A stretch of DNA of 64,000 nt from Dokdonella_A sp044227025. Its GTDB lineage: Bacteria > Pseudomonadota > Gammaproteobacteria > Xanthomonadales > Rhodanobacteraceae. The notes under the pieces are model-generated. The model had not been told where the DNA came from, ran no database searches, and saw only the letters and a list, made by a program, of their open reading frames with translations. Location: the NCBI RefSeq assembly GCF_044227025.1, contig NZ_JBGAFX010000001.1, positions 744,001-808,000 of the forward strand, read 5' to 3'. Both the position numbers and the translations under genes were made by a program. Shown in pieces: positions 1 to 11,296 of the stretch; the first letter of the stretch is position 1, and each line of letters opens with the position of its first letter.

Positions 1-2718
<2,718 letters not shown>

Positions 2719-2831
2719 CTCCAAGCCGCTTCACTGAAAACCTCAACGAAATCGTCTGGCGTACAGCCGACGCTTGAATACGTCCCAAGTCCCCATGCCG
2801 AGTCCGCGCAGTTGTTGCGCGACTCGCACCA

Positions 2832-2950
2832 GTTCCCTGGTGAAATTAGCGCTGTGGTCCCACCCGATCCCATCTCGAACTCGGAAGTGAAACGCAGCTG
2901 CGCCGATGGTAGTGTGGCTTAAGCCATGCAAGAGTAGGTCATCGCCAGGG
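2832..2950 (+). rRNA. rrf: 5S ribosomal RNA
   Basis: The 5' strand CCCTGGTG pairs with the 3' strand CGCCAGGG. The conserved internal block CCCATCTCGAACTCGG sits near 2869 and GTAGTGTGG near 2910, with the usual length near 119 nt. It follows 23S after a spacer of about 113 bases that holds no tRNA. Ends are set by the terminal stem and may be off by one or two bases. Confidence 0.95.
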
Positions 2951-2961
2951 GCTTTACCCAG

Positions 2962-2998
2962 AACGCCTCCCCGGAAACGGGGAGGCGTTCGCTTTTTG
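2962..2998 (+). terminator. rRNA operon terminator
   Basis: A perfect 12-bp stem (AACGCCTCCCCG / CGGGGAGGCGTT) with a GAAA loop is followed by CGCTTTTT, a textbook intrinsic terminator twelve bases after 5S. Confidence 0.93.
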
Positions 2999-3026
2999 GC
3001 GATCAGGAACGGCCGGAGTGGCTGCT

Positions 3027-3141
3027 ATTGCAGGAGCAAATGCAGACGGACGCCAGGATTGCCTGGTCCGCAGGCGCTCCCGGCTTCTGCGAACATTTCC
3101 CACGTCCGTGCGAGTCGCATTGCAGGAGCCAATGCAGGCTT
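3027..3141. repeat. Short direct repeat between rrn and ycgL
   Basis: ATTGCAGGAGCAAATGCAG (from about 3027) recurs as ATTGCAGGAGCCAATGCAG (from about 3119), one mismatch in 19. The core resembles the TGTAGGAGC-type interspersed repeats common between xanthomonad genes. No gene is seen in the gap from 2999 to 3191. Confidence 0.5.
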
Positions 3142-3191
3142 TGCAAATGGATGGCGGAACTGCCTCCACCTCTGTCTTGGATATGAATTCC

Positions 3192-3452
3192 ATGTCCCAT
3201 ACGCGTTGCTTCATCTACAGGAGTTCGCGCAAGGTCGGCGCGTATCTGTACGTCGTCAGCGCGGACGACTTCTCTGCGGTGCCGGTGGCTTTGCGCCAAA
3301 GGCTCGGTCGCCTGGAGTTCGTCATGGAATTGGAGCTGACGTCCGATCGCAAGCTTGCCCGTGCCGATGCCGCCCAGGTCAGCGCTGCGCTGTCCGATCA
3401 GGGCTACTACCTGCAATTGCCGCCCGCCGATACGACGGGTGGCATTGCCTGA
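3192..3452 (+). CDS. YcgL domain-containing protein
   Basis: Small 86-residue protein of the YcgL (DUF709) family, found in many gammaproteobacteria and of unknown biochemical function. The diagnostic blocks are present in order: CFIYRSSRK at the N-terminus, AYLYVVSADDFSAVP, LGRLEFVMELELT, and QGYYLQLPP near the C-terminus. The start at ATG 3192 (MSHTRCFIYRSSRK) matches the family N-terminus. An in-frame ATG nine bases earlier would add three residues, and neither has a clear Shine-Dalgarno. The longer frame reaching back to 3018 runs into the intergenic repeat and is not believed. It stands alone between the rRNA terminator and the ankyrin gene. Confidence 0.9.
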   Translation: MSHTRCFIYRSSRKVGAYLYVVSADDFSAVPVALRQRLGRLEFVMELELTSDRKLARADAAQVSAALSDQGYYLQLPPADTTGGIA

Positions 3453-3556
3453 CGTCCCGCCCGGATGCGTCGTTCAGTGTTTCCTGATCATTGGGCAGCG
3501 AGCGTCGATATACTCGATTGATGCGGTATCCGACCGCGCGCCGAACAGAGGTGGGA

Positions 3557-6500
3557 ATGCGAAAACGCGCCTCCAATGGTTTGCAGGTCCTGCGCACTGC
3601 GATCCGGTTGCTGTTGCCGGCGTGGTTGTTGTTCGGGGTTGCGGCGCTGGTCGTTCATCCGGTGTCCCTCGTCGCTCTCCTGCTCGCGAACGCGATTGTG
3701 ATGACCGCGATTTCGCGCGCGATCGGTTTCGATCAGGACACGGGATTCGCGCGGGGTCTCGCGCGCCGCGGCGCTGCCTACTTCGTCGCATCCTCGGCCT
3801 ATGCCGCGCTGGTGGCTGCATTCGTGGCCCTGCCCGCCTGGTGGCTGCTGAAAGAGGGCTCGCTGCTTGCAGCGCTTGGCTTGTCGGCCGCCTTGATGTT
3901 GTCGCTCGTGTGCCTGTGGCGGATATGGCCTGCGTTCGCGCTGCCGCTGCTTTGGGACGACGCGTATCCACATCCGGACGAACGCGGTTCATGGCTTTTG
4001 AAGGTATTGCGCAGATCGCTGGCGTTCGCGCGGCACATGACCGGCGAGCACGAATTGTTTTTCACCCGCGGCCTCCCGGCGGCGCTGGGGTTGCTGCTGC
4101 TCGCCCTTGGCGCGCTGGCGCTCTCCGGGATCGGCGGACTGTTGTCCGGTGAAGTGCGGACGGTCGCAATCGTCCTGTATGCAGCGATCCTTTCCCCGTT
4201 CGCGCACTTGTTGCTTGTCAACCGTTGCCTGCATGCAATGTTGGCCGATGCGCGCGGGCGTCGCCACGCTGCGGTGATCGAGCCGGAGGCACGGTCCGAC
4301 GCGCAGGACGCCGAACAAGCGCGCATTCCAGATGGAATCGCGCGTGCCGACCTCGATTCCACCTTGCTGTGTGCGGTGCATTCGACCCAGGTGAGCCTCG
4401 CGCTGGCGGCTCTGGAGCGCGGCGCCGATCCCGACACCACTCCCGGGCCGTCGCATCGCGATCAGCGCACGCCGCTGATGCTCGCGGTCACCTTGCCGGA
4501 CCTGCGCCTGTTGCGCGCGTTGATCGCCAAAGGCGTCGACATCAACCGCGTGCACGGCGGCATCACGCCGCTGATCGCAGCAACCCGCGACAGCCATGAC
4601 GGCCGGCCGGATGCGGTCACGACCCTGCTCGCGAACGGCGCCGATGCGCGCATGCCCGATGCGGCCGGCAACACGCCCTTGCACCACGCCGCGCGTTGCG
4701 CGCAACCGATCATCGCGGCGCTTCTGGTTGATGCGGCAATCGACGTCAACGCGGTCAACGCCGAAGGCATGACCGCGCTCGCCGTCGCCTGTGCGAACGC
4801 AAACTGGAATGTCGCCACATTCCTGCTTGAGCATGGCGCGAAGCCCGACGTCGAGCACGCGCAACCGGCCCTCCTTTGCGCATGCACGATTGCCGAAGAC
4901 GATCCGTTCGGCGTCCGATTGCTGCTCAAGCACAAGGCGCGCGTCGATGCACGCGGCATGCTCGAGCGCAGCGCGTTGATGACAGCCGCTTTGTCCGGCC
5001 ACGCACGCATCGTCGATGCGCTGCTGGGTGCTGGCGCAACACCGGAACTCGCCGACGCGCGCGGCACGACGGCATTGATGGAAGCCGCGCGCGCCGGCTC
5101 CGCCGCCTCGATCCATGCGCTGGGAAAGCGCAAGGTGGATGCCGATCGCGTCGACGCCAGTGGCCGCAGCGCCTTGATGATCGCCTGCCAGTCCCGCCAT
5201 GCCGGCGATGACGCGGTGCGCGCCCTTTTGGCGCTTGGTGCGACGCGCTCGCTGACGGGCGCCGACGGCAAGCGCGCACTCGATTACGCCGCGACCGCAG
5301 GACGCTGGCATATCGTCGCGTTGCTCGATCCGACCTACCCGTTGCCATCCAGTCTCTCGGCCGCATCCATCGAAGCTTCGACGGCGAATGCGGACCATCT
5401 GCTCGATGCCCTGCGATTTGGCCACTGGAACGTGGCGAACGAGTTCGTTGGCGTGGTCGGAGCCTGGCCCGCGGCCGCGCTTGCCGACCTTTACCTCGAC
5501 CTTGCCGAGCCCGAGCATGCCGACGCGCGCAACTGGCTGCGCAACCACGGGCTTGATGCAGCGGCGCGCTGCGGATCCGGAACCAGCTTGTTCGACGCGT
5601 TGGTCGAGCGGCTTCCACAGGCGATTCGCGCACTCGCCGAGCTTGTCGCCGTCGGTGCACCGCTTGGGGGGGCCGGACTAGTCGCGCGCGTGCTCGCCGC
5701 GGCGCCGGCTGCAGAGCCTGCCGCGATGGTCGCGCTCGCGTCCGATCTCCTCGCGCGCGGCGCGGACTGGTGTGGCACCACGGACAGCCACCAGTCCCCA
5801 TTGCATCTCGCAGCGGCGCTCGGCGAGTGCAATCTCGTTGCTTCCCTGCTGGATCGCGGCGCCGATCCCGATGCGCGTGACGCGCAAGGGAACGCGCCGC
5901 TGCATCTGGCGCTGCGCCATGACCACGAAACCGCCACCACGATGCAGCGGTTGTTGATCGCCGCCGGCGCCAACCCCGAGATCGCGAACGCGAACGGCGA
6001 AACCGCGCTCGGCCTGGCGCTCGCGCGCGGTGAAGGGGAATGGGTGCACTGGCTGAGCTGGAGCGGATGGCGCTTGCCGTTGCGCCGCCTACGCGACGCC
6101 GACCTGCCCGCCGCCGCTGCCGAAGGCGATCTCGAAGCAGTGACACGGCTGCAGGCGCTGGGCATCGCGGTCGATGCCGAGGACGCGCAAGGCGCCACGG
6201 CGCTCGTGCGTGCCGCGGGTGCCGGCCACGCCGCGCTGGTCGTTCATCTCCTTGCCGCGGGTGCGGACGTCGCCCATCTGACCCGGTCCGGGGTGCACTG
6301 CCTCGCAGCCGCGGTCGGCGCACGCCGCGAAGCGGTCGTTCGCACGTTGCTCGCGCACGGCGTATCGCCGGATCTGCCGATCGCCGGCGGCGGGTCGTGC
6401 CTGTTGTTTGCCGCTGCGCTCGCGGACGAGCGCACCGCGCGCGCATTGCTCGAAGCCGGCGCAAACCCGAATGCCGCGGACGAGCAGGGTACGACCGCCC

Positions 6501-6973
6501 TGCACGCGGCTGCACAGGGCGCATTCGAAAGCGGTGACACGCAGCGATCGCGCGCGATGTTCGACGTGTTGCTGCGTGCCGGTGCGCGCCTCGACGCGCG
6601 CAACCGGCAAGGACAGGATGCCCTGCTGGTCTTGCTCGGTGCGCGCTCCCAGCCTGGCGCGCGTTGCGACGCCGAGCACCTGCACCAGCTCGTCGCATGG
6701 CTGCTCGAGCGCGGCGCGCGCGTCGACACGCAGGACTCGCGTGGCGTCAGCGCCCTGCACGCGTGCGCCCTGCACGGGCTATCCGGCTGCGCGCGCCTGC
6801 TCAAGTCGCACGGCGCACCGCTTGACCTCCTCGATGGTTTCGAACGCAGCGCGGCCGACGTCGCCGCGCTGCTCGGCTACGTCGACGTTGCCGCAGAGCT
6901 CGATGGCGCGCGTTCCGCGCCGGTCCCCGGCGTGCGCCAGACCTTGCGGCGCCCGGCGCGCGCATCCGATTGA
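3557..6973 (+). CDS. Membrane-anchored ankyrin-repeat protein, 1138 aa
   Basis: The first ~230 residues contain about six hydrophobic segments, including LLLPAWLLFGVAALVV near residue 20 and GLLLLALGALALSG later. A short linker follows, then some two dozen ankyrin repeats filling residues ~290-1110. Repeat signatures are plentiful (TPLMLAVTLPD, TPLHHAARCAQP, TALMEAARAGS, SPLHLAAALGE, TALHAAAQGAF). Ankyrin arrays bind proteins, and the topology suggests an inner-membrane protein presenting the array to one face. The start at 3557 is preceded by GAGGTGGGA; an in-frame ATG at 3521 has no comparable signal. The target is unknown. The array is unusually long for a bacterial protein. High-GC codon use matches the neighbours, so there is no sign of recent transfer. 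Confidence 0.88.
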   Translation: MRKRASNGLQVLRTAIRLLLPAWLLFGVAALVVHPVSLVALLLANAIVMTAISRAIGFDQDTGFARGLARRGAAYFVASSAYAALVAAFVALPAWWLLKEGSLLAALGLSAALMLSLVCLWRIWPAFALPLLWDDAYPHPDERGSWLLKVLRRSLAFARHMTGEHELFFTRGLPAALGLLLLALGALALSGIGGLLSGEVRTVAIVLYAAILSPFAHLLLVNRCLHAMLADARGRRHAAVIEPEARSDAQDAEQARIPDGIARADLDSTLLCAVHSTQVSLALAALERGADPDTTPGPSHRDQRTPLMLAVTLPDLRLLRALIAKGVDINRVHGGITPLIAATRDSHDGRPDAVTTLLANGADARMPDAAGNTPLHHAARCAQPIIAALLVDAAIDVNAVNAEGMTALAVACANANWNVATFLLEHGAKPDVEHAQPALLCACTIAEDDPFGVRLLLKHKARVDARGMLERSALMTAALSGHARIVDALLGAGATPELADARGTTALMEAARAGSAASIHALGKRKVDADRVDASGRSALMIACQSRHAGDDAVRALLALGATRSLTGADGKRALDYAATAGRWHIVALLDPTYPLPSSLSAASIEASTANADHLLDALRFGHWNVANEFVGVVGAWPAAALADLYLDLAEPEHADARNWLRNHGLDAAARCGSGTSLFDALVERLPQAIRALAELVAVGAPLGGAGLVARVLAAAPAAEPAAMVALASDLLARGADWCGTTDSHQSPLHLAAALGECNLVASLLDRGADPDARDAQGNAPLHLALRHDHETATTMQRLLIAAGANPEIANANGETALGLALARGEGEWVHWLSWSGWRLPLRRLRDADLPAAAAEGDLEAVTRLQALGIAVDAEDAQGATALVRAAGAGHAALVVHLLAAGADVAHLTRSGVHCLAAAVGARREAVVRTLLAHGVSPDLPIAGGGSCLLFAAALADERTARALLEAGANPNAADEQGTTALHAAAQGAFESGDTQRSRAMFDVLLRAGARLDARNRQGQDALLVLLGARSQPGARCDAEHLHQLVAWLLERGARVDTQDSRGVSALHACALHGLSGCARLLKSHGAPLDLLDGFERSAADVAALLGYVDVAAELDGARSAPVPGVRQTLRRPARASD

Positions 6974-6981
6974 CACGGGTT

Positions 6982-7713
6982 CTATTCGCGCATGCGGCGA
7001 TAGAGCGGCCAGGGCAGGCAGCGGACGATCAGTGCGATCAGCGCGAACCTTCGCGGCAGGTACCATCCTGCCGATCCGCGCGTAAGACGCGCGGCCACGA
7101 TCCGCGCGATCCGCGCGGGATCGGTCGCCGCGATCGGCAACGCCGTGCCGTGGGTCAGGTTGGTCGCGAGGAATCCGAGGCGGTACAGCTGCACGCGCAG
7201 GTCACGCGTTGCATGGCGTTGTCGCAGGCTCTCGTACAGCGATTCGAGCGCGCGTTTCGCGCCGGCGTAGACCACGTTGCGCCCGCGCCCGCGCACCGCC
7301 GCGACGCTGCCGAACAGCACGACCACGCCACGGTTCGCGCGCAGGCGCGGCAGCAGCGCATGCACGATTGCCAACGGCGCATGCAGGTTGATCGCCAGCA
7401 ACTGGCCGATGCGTGCCGCGTCGAGGCGGAAGTCGTCGTCGGTGCGCGACAGCCCGACCGGCAGCAACAGCGCATCGAGTGCCGGCAACGCATCCAGCAC
7501 CTGTGAAAGACGCGCGCCGGGATCGGCTTCGTGGGCGAGCTCGAGCGCGAGCACATGGACGCGGGCCGCGCACCGCAAGGTGAGGTCTGCGGCGATCGCG
7601 TCGAGGTCGCGCGCGTCGGAGGAGACCAGCAGCAGCTCGTGGCCGCGGCCGGCGAGCTCCGCCGCCAACGCGCGCCCGAGACCGCTGGATGCGCCGACGA
7701 TCAGCGTCGTCAC
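6982..7713 (-). CDS. SDR-family oxidoreductase, DprE2-like
   Basis: Short-chain dehydrogenase/reductase of 243 residues. The NAD(P)-binding glycine motif GASSGLG lies at residues ~7-13, a catalytic serine in LFGSVAAV and the YxxxK pair in YAGAK, with a hydrophobic arginine-rich tail (LIVRCLPWPLYRRMRE) that could touch the membrane. It starts with GTG inside the stop of the upstream FAD enzyme (4-base GTGA overlap), so the two are translationally coupled. That pairing is the arrangement of mycobacterial DprE1-DprE2, which together epimerise a polyprenyl-phosphoryl ribose by oxidation and then reduction. Size (DprE2 is about 254 aa) and context support the analogy. The actual substrate here is inferred, not shown. 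Confidence 0.85.
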   Translation of the reverse strand: MTTLIVGASSGLGRALAAELAGRGHELLLVSSDARDLDAIAADLTLRCAARVHVLALELAHEADPGARLSQVLDALPALDALLLPVGLSRTDDDFRLDAARIGQLLAINLHAPLAIVHALLPRLRANRGVVVLFGSVAAVRGRGRNVVYAGAKRALESLYESLRQRHATRDLRVQLYRLGFLATNLTHGTALPIAATDPARIARIVAARLTRGSAGWYLPRRFALIALIVRCLPWPLYRRMRE

Positions 7714-9041
7714 AGCGCGAGCCTCCGCACAAGTTCCGAAGTGCGCAGGCCGCCGCGGTTGTGCCCCGCCAGGCGCGTGCGCGCGGATTCGAATCCAGCC
7801 AGCGCGCGCCGCACCGTGGTCGCATCGAGGCTGGATTGCTTGATCAGGTTGGGGCGACCGTCGTGGGCGATCGCGATCTCGGTCAGCGCATCGAGGAACG
7901 CGCGTTGCGTGGCGCTGGTCGGTGCCGGCAGCTGGATCGCGAGGGCAATGCCCCTGCCATCAAAGGAAAAGCCGTCCGCTGTTCCGGCGAACAACTTGCT
8001 CGCAAGCAGGGCGATGCGCGGCCGCATTCGCGCGACGCATTCCGCCAACGCGTTGGCAAACGCCTCGAAGCGCGGGTGCGGCACCAGCCATTGCGCCTCC
8101 GTCATGCCGGCGGGTCCGAAACCGGCGAAATACAGGTGCGCGCGGTTGAGCGGAAACAGCGCTTGCGCGAGCGGCAACGGCGTCTGGCCTGGCCGGCACC
8201 AGCGCGCCTCCAGCCAGGTGTTGGCAGCGGCGATGCCGACGCGATTCCACAACGCAAACGGCAGCACGGGCAGCGTCGCCGGCAGGTCGTGCGTCGCATC
8301 GGGCGATTCGCTGTGTGGCGTGTCGCCGTCATCGCTGGCCAAGCCGACGCGGATCACGCCGCGACCGAAGCGCCCTGCGCGCGCATCATGCCAGCCATAC
8401 AGCACCGGTGCGTTGGCCGCTTCGCGCAGGACGCGTGCCGCCTCGGCAAGATTGGCGACTGGCACGCGCCGCAGCACGAGCGCACTCGGCGGTCGCGCCA
8501 GGCGCAGAGTCGCACGCGTGATGGTGCCGGTCAGTCCGAATCCGGCGAACGTCGCATCGAACAGGTCACGGTCGCGTGCGGGGTCGACGCGGGCGACGCC
8601 CGTTCCCGCGCAATGCAGGTCGAACGAATCGACCCACGCGCGGAACGTGCCGTCGCGCGCGGGATTTTTGCCATGCACATCGGCGGCGATGCAGCCGCCG
8701 ATGCTCGCGCGTGGATGGCCGGGCGCGACCGGAAGATACCAGCCGCGAGCGAGCAGGAAGCGCTGCACGTCGCCGATGCGTGCGCCGGCCTCGACCGTCA
8801 GTAAACCGCGCACGGCATCGAACGCGAGCAGGCGGTCGAACGCGCCAAGATCCTGGCAGACCGCGTCATTGCCGAAGCTCGCGCCGACGTACGACACGCC
8901 GCCGCCACGCGCGATGCTCGGGGCGTCGGGGGGCAAGGCATCGAGCAGTCGGTAACGATCCGGCCGCTGCACTCGGCAACGCGCGCGGAACTGGCGGTCG
9001 AAACTTCCCAGCTCGACGTCGGCGATTGCGTAACCACGCAT
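7710..9041 (-). CDS. FAD-binding oxidoreductase, DprE1-like
   Basis: 443-residue flavoenzyme with an N-terminal FAD_binding_4 (VAO-type) domain. ARGGGVSYVGASFGND corresponds to the GRSYGD region of DprE1, SIGGCIAADVHGKN to its VGGAIACDIHGKN block, and GLTGTITRATL to the end of the FAD domain. The C-terminal half keeps the Q-x-x-V-P element (AQWLVPHPRF). The protein ends in LRTSELVRRLAL, closely like the DprE1 C-terminus. The expected reaction is oxidation of the 2'-OH of a polyprenyl-phospho-pentose to a keto intermediate for the SDR partner. The start ATG at 9041 lies one base after the stop of the antiporter gene; longer in-frame versions overlap that gene and are rejected. Confidence 0.85.
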   Translation of the reverse strand: MRGYAIADVELGSFDRQFRARCRVQRPDRYRLLDALPPDAPSIARGGGVSYVGASFGNDAVCQDLGAFDRLLAFDAVRGLLTVEAGARIGDVQRFLLARGWYLPVAPGHPRASIGGCIAADVHGKNPARDGTFRAWVDSFDLHCAGTGVARVDPARDRDLFDATFAGFGLTGTITRATLRLARPPSALVLRRVPVANLAEAARVLREAANAPVLYGWHDARAGRFGRGVIRVGLASDDGDTPHSESPDATHDLPATLPVLPFALWNRVGIAAANTWLEARWCRPGQTPLPLAQALFPLNRAHLYFAGFGPAGMTEAQWLVPHPRFEAFANALAECVARMRPRIALLASKLFAGTADGFSFDGRGIALAIQLPAPTSATQRAFLDALTEIAIAHDGRPNLIKQSSLDATTVRRALAGFESARTRLAGHNRGGLRTSELVRRLAL

Positions 9042-9042
9042 C

Positions 9043-10836
9043 TCAGGGCCCTTCATCGTCGCCGAAGTCGGCTTCGAACAGGCGCACGAGATCCTCGCGA
9101 GCCTCCTGCGACGTCTGCAGCAGAGCCGCCTCGTCGTCGTAGACCGGATACTGACTGGCCAGCACACGCTCGTCGTGTGCGCGGAAGCGGCGCACGTACT
9201 CGGCGGCGGCCGCCTCGTCATAGCCGAGTGCCTCGAACACGCCGCGCGCGATCTCCAGGCTCGAGAAGAACGTCTCGCGCACGATGCTGCCGACACCCAG
9301 ATCCATCAGCTTGAAAACGTGCTGGCGGTTGCGTGCGCGCGCGAACACCTTGAGGTGCGGAAAATGCCGCTTGAGCAGGCGTGCGGTGCGCAGGTTCGCG
9401 TCCGGGTCCTCGGTCGCGATCACGAAGATCTCGGCCTTGTCGGCCTGAGCTGCCCGCAGCAGGTCGAGGCGCGAGGCATCGCCGTAGAACACCGTGTTGC
9501 CGAAGTGGCGCATGAAGTCGACCTGTTCGGGGTCGCTTTCGAGCGCGGTGAACGCGATCCGGTTCGCGTTGAGCATGCGCGCGACGATCTGGCCGACGCG
9601 GCCCATGCCGGCAATGATCACGCGCGGAGCGGCGGCGTCGACCTTGTCGAACTCGCGCGTCGGCTTGGTTTTCGTGGCCGGCGCGATATCGCTGCGCAAG
9701 CGCACCAGCAAGGGCGTTGCCGCCATCGACAGCGTGATGACCAGGATCGCGAGGTCGCGCTGCCCGGTCGATACGAGGCCGTTGGCAGCAGCGAGCGTGA
9801 ACACGACGAAGGCGAACTCGCCGCCTTGGGCGAGGATGGCCGCCAGCGCAAGCGACTGCTGGTGATCCTCGCGTGCGGCAACACGTGCGACCAGATAAAG
9901 CACCAGCGCCTTCGAGACGATCAACGCAAGCAGCAGCCAGCCGACCAACTGCGGCTGCGCCATCGCCAGCTGCACATTCAGCGACATGCCCACGCTGATG
10001 AAGAACAGGCCCAGCAGCAGGCCGCGGAACGGTTCGATCTGCGCTTCGATCTCGTGGCGATACTCCGAGTCGGCGAGCAGCACGCCGGCGAGGAACGCTC
10101 CGAGCGACATCGAAATGCCGGAAAGTTCCATCAGCCAGGCGATGCCCATCACCACCAGCAGCGCCGTCGCGGTGAACACCTCGGGCGTTCCCACCTGCTG
10201 CGCGGCGGCACGGAACATCGGCCGCAGCAGATAGCGACCGCCGACGATGACGAGCGCGATGGTCGCGATCACGCGCAGGGCGGCAAACGCTTCCTGCAAC
10301 GCGCCCGAATCCGCGTGCGATCCGCCGAGGATCGGGATCAGGGCGAGGATCGGGATCGCGGCGACATCCTGGAACAGCAGGATCGCGAACGCGAGTCGCC
10401 CATGCGCACTATTGAGCTCCTTGCGCTCGGCCAGCAACTGCAGGTCGATTGCGGTCGATGAAAGGGCGAGGCCGAGGCCGATCACCAGCGCCGTCTTCCA
10501 CTCGAGCCCGAAGGCGAGTGCGGCGCCGCCGATCAGCGTGGCGGTCGCGACGACCTGCAGGCTGCCGCTGCCGAACACGCTGCGGCGCATGACCCAAAGG
10601 CGCTGCGGCGAAAGCTCGAGGCCGATAACGAACAGCATCAGCACGACCCCGAGCTCGGAGATCTGCGAAATCTGTTCAGTGTTGCCGATCAGGCGCAGGC
10701 CGGACGGCCCGATCAGCGCGCCCACCGCGAGGTAGCCGAGCACGGCGCCGAGCCGCCAGCGCTTGGCCAGCGGGACCGCCAGCACGGTCGCGAGCAGCAG
10801 CACCACCGCGTATTGCAGGAAACCGTGGTTCTCCAC
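9043..10836 (-). CDS. KefB/KefC-type monovalent cation:proton antiporter (CPA2)
   Basis: 597 residues, close to KefB/KefC (about 600). About twelve transmembrane helices occupy residues 1-390, beginning FLQYAVVLLLATVLAVPLAK and followed by the family block GAVLGYLAVGALIGPSGL. The helix pair with FVIGLELSPQRLW and ILLFQDVAAIPILAL is typical of the transporter core. A cytoplasmic TrkA-N/RCK domain starts with VIIAGMGRVGQIVARML, a GxGxxG nucleotide-binding fold, at about residue 420. The role is K+(Na+)/H+ exchange gated by a nucleotide or thiol ligand. GTG at 10836 is preferred: it has GGAG upstream and gives the family N-terminus. It heads the apparent three-gene operon with the DprE-like pair (1-base gap). 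Confidence 0.9.
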   Translation of the reverse strand: MENHGFLQYAVVLLLATVLAVPLAKRWRLGAVLGYLAVGALIGPSGLRLIGNTEQISQISELGVVLMLFVIGLELSPQRLWVMRRSVFGSGSLQVVATATLIGGAALAFGLEWKTALVIGLGLALSSTAIDLQLLAERKELNSAHGRLAFAILLFQDVAAIPILALIPILGGSHADSGALQEAFAALRVIATIALVIVGGRYLLRPMFRAAAQQVGTPEVFTATALLVVMGIAWLMELSGISMSLGAFLAGVLLADSEYRHEIEAQIEPFRGLLLGLFFISVGMSLNVQLAMAQPQLVGWLLLALIVSKALVLYLVARVAAREDHQQSLALAAILAQGGEFAFVVFTLAAANGLVSTGQRDLAILVITLSMAATPLLVRLRSDIAPATKTKPTREFDKVDAAAPRVIIAGMGRVGQIVARMLNANRIAFTALESDPEQVDFMRHFGNTVFYGDASRLDLLRAAQADKAEIFVIATEDPDANLRTARLLKRHFPHLKVFARARNRQHVFKLMDLGVGSIVRETFFSSLEIARGVFEALGYDEAAAAEYVRRFRAHDERVLASQYPVYDDEAALLQTSQEAREDLVRLFEADFGDDEGP

Positions 10837-10960
10837 GCGCACTCCATCGAATCCGACGCGAAGTATCGCACGCAGGCCGCGCCGGTCACCCGTCCGGTCG
10901 CAGCTTCTGAGATGGGGCGCACGCAGCCTGCGCACTCCAGCCATCCACCCGGAGCCCGTC

Positions 10961-11296
10961 ATGTTCGTTGCGCCGTTTTCGTTGCCGCTCCCCGTCGAGC
11001 ATCCGCACCCGCGAATGCGCGAAAGCCCGCCGGGCGCGGCTCTGGGCGCGCTCGCCGCATGGCTTGTCAGCGGCGCCTGCCTGCTCGCGCTATTTCCTGC
11101 ATTGCGTGGCGGTGCGACACTGGGCGCGACGCTGCCGTTCTGGCTCGTCGCAGCACCGACGATCAACCTCGTTTGGCTCGCGCGTGGCCGGATCGCCACT
11201 GCCGTCCAGCACGCGCTGCGTCGCCTGCAACGACCTGCGATCCGACAGGCGCGACGCTTTCAATCGCGCGCGCGCCCTGACAGGTCGAGCAGATAG
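10961..11296 (+). CDS. Hypothetical small membrane protein, 111 aa
   Basis: Not recognised. ATG 10961 has GGAG six bases upstream. The product has two clear hydrophobic segments, ALGALAAWLVSGACLLALF and TLPFWLVAAPTINLVWLA, then a basic tail with many arginines (cytoplasmic, if positive-inside holds). It is divergent from the antiporter, and its last 37 bases overlap the convergent membrane-protein gene. The well-formed helix pair and ribosome site favour a real gene over chance, but conservation cannot be checked here. Confidence 0.55.
   Translation: MFVAPFSLPLPVEHPHPRMRESPPGAALGALAAWLVSGACLLALFPALRGGATLGATLPFWLVAAPTINLVWLARGRIATAVQHALRRLQRPAIRQARRFQSRARPDRSSR

Noticed and set aside
3989..5548. 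519-codon minus-strand frame opposite the ankyrin gene
   Set aside because: Antisense to clear ankyrin repeats; no ribosome site and no recognisable domain.
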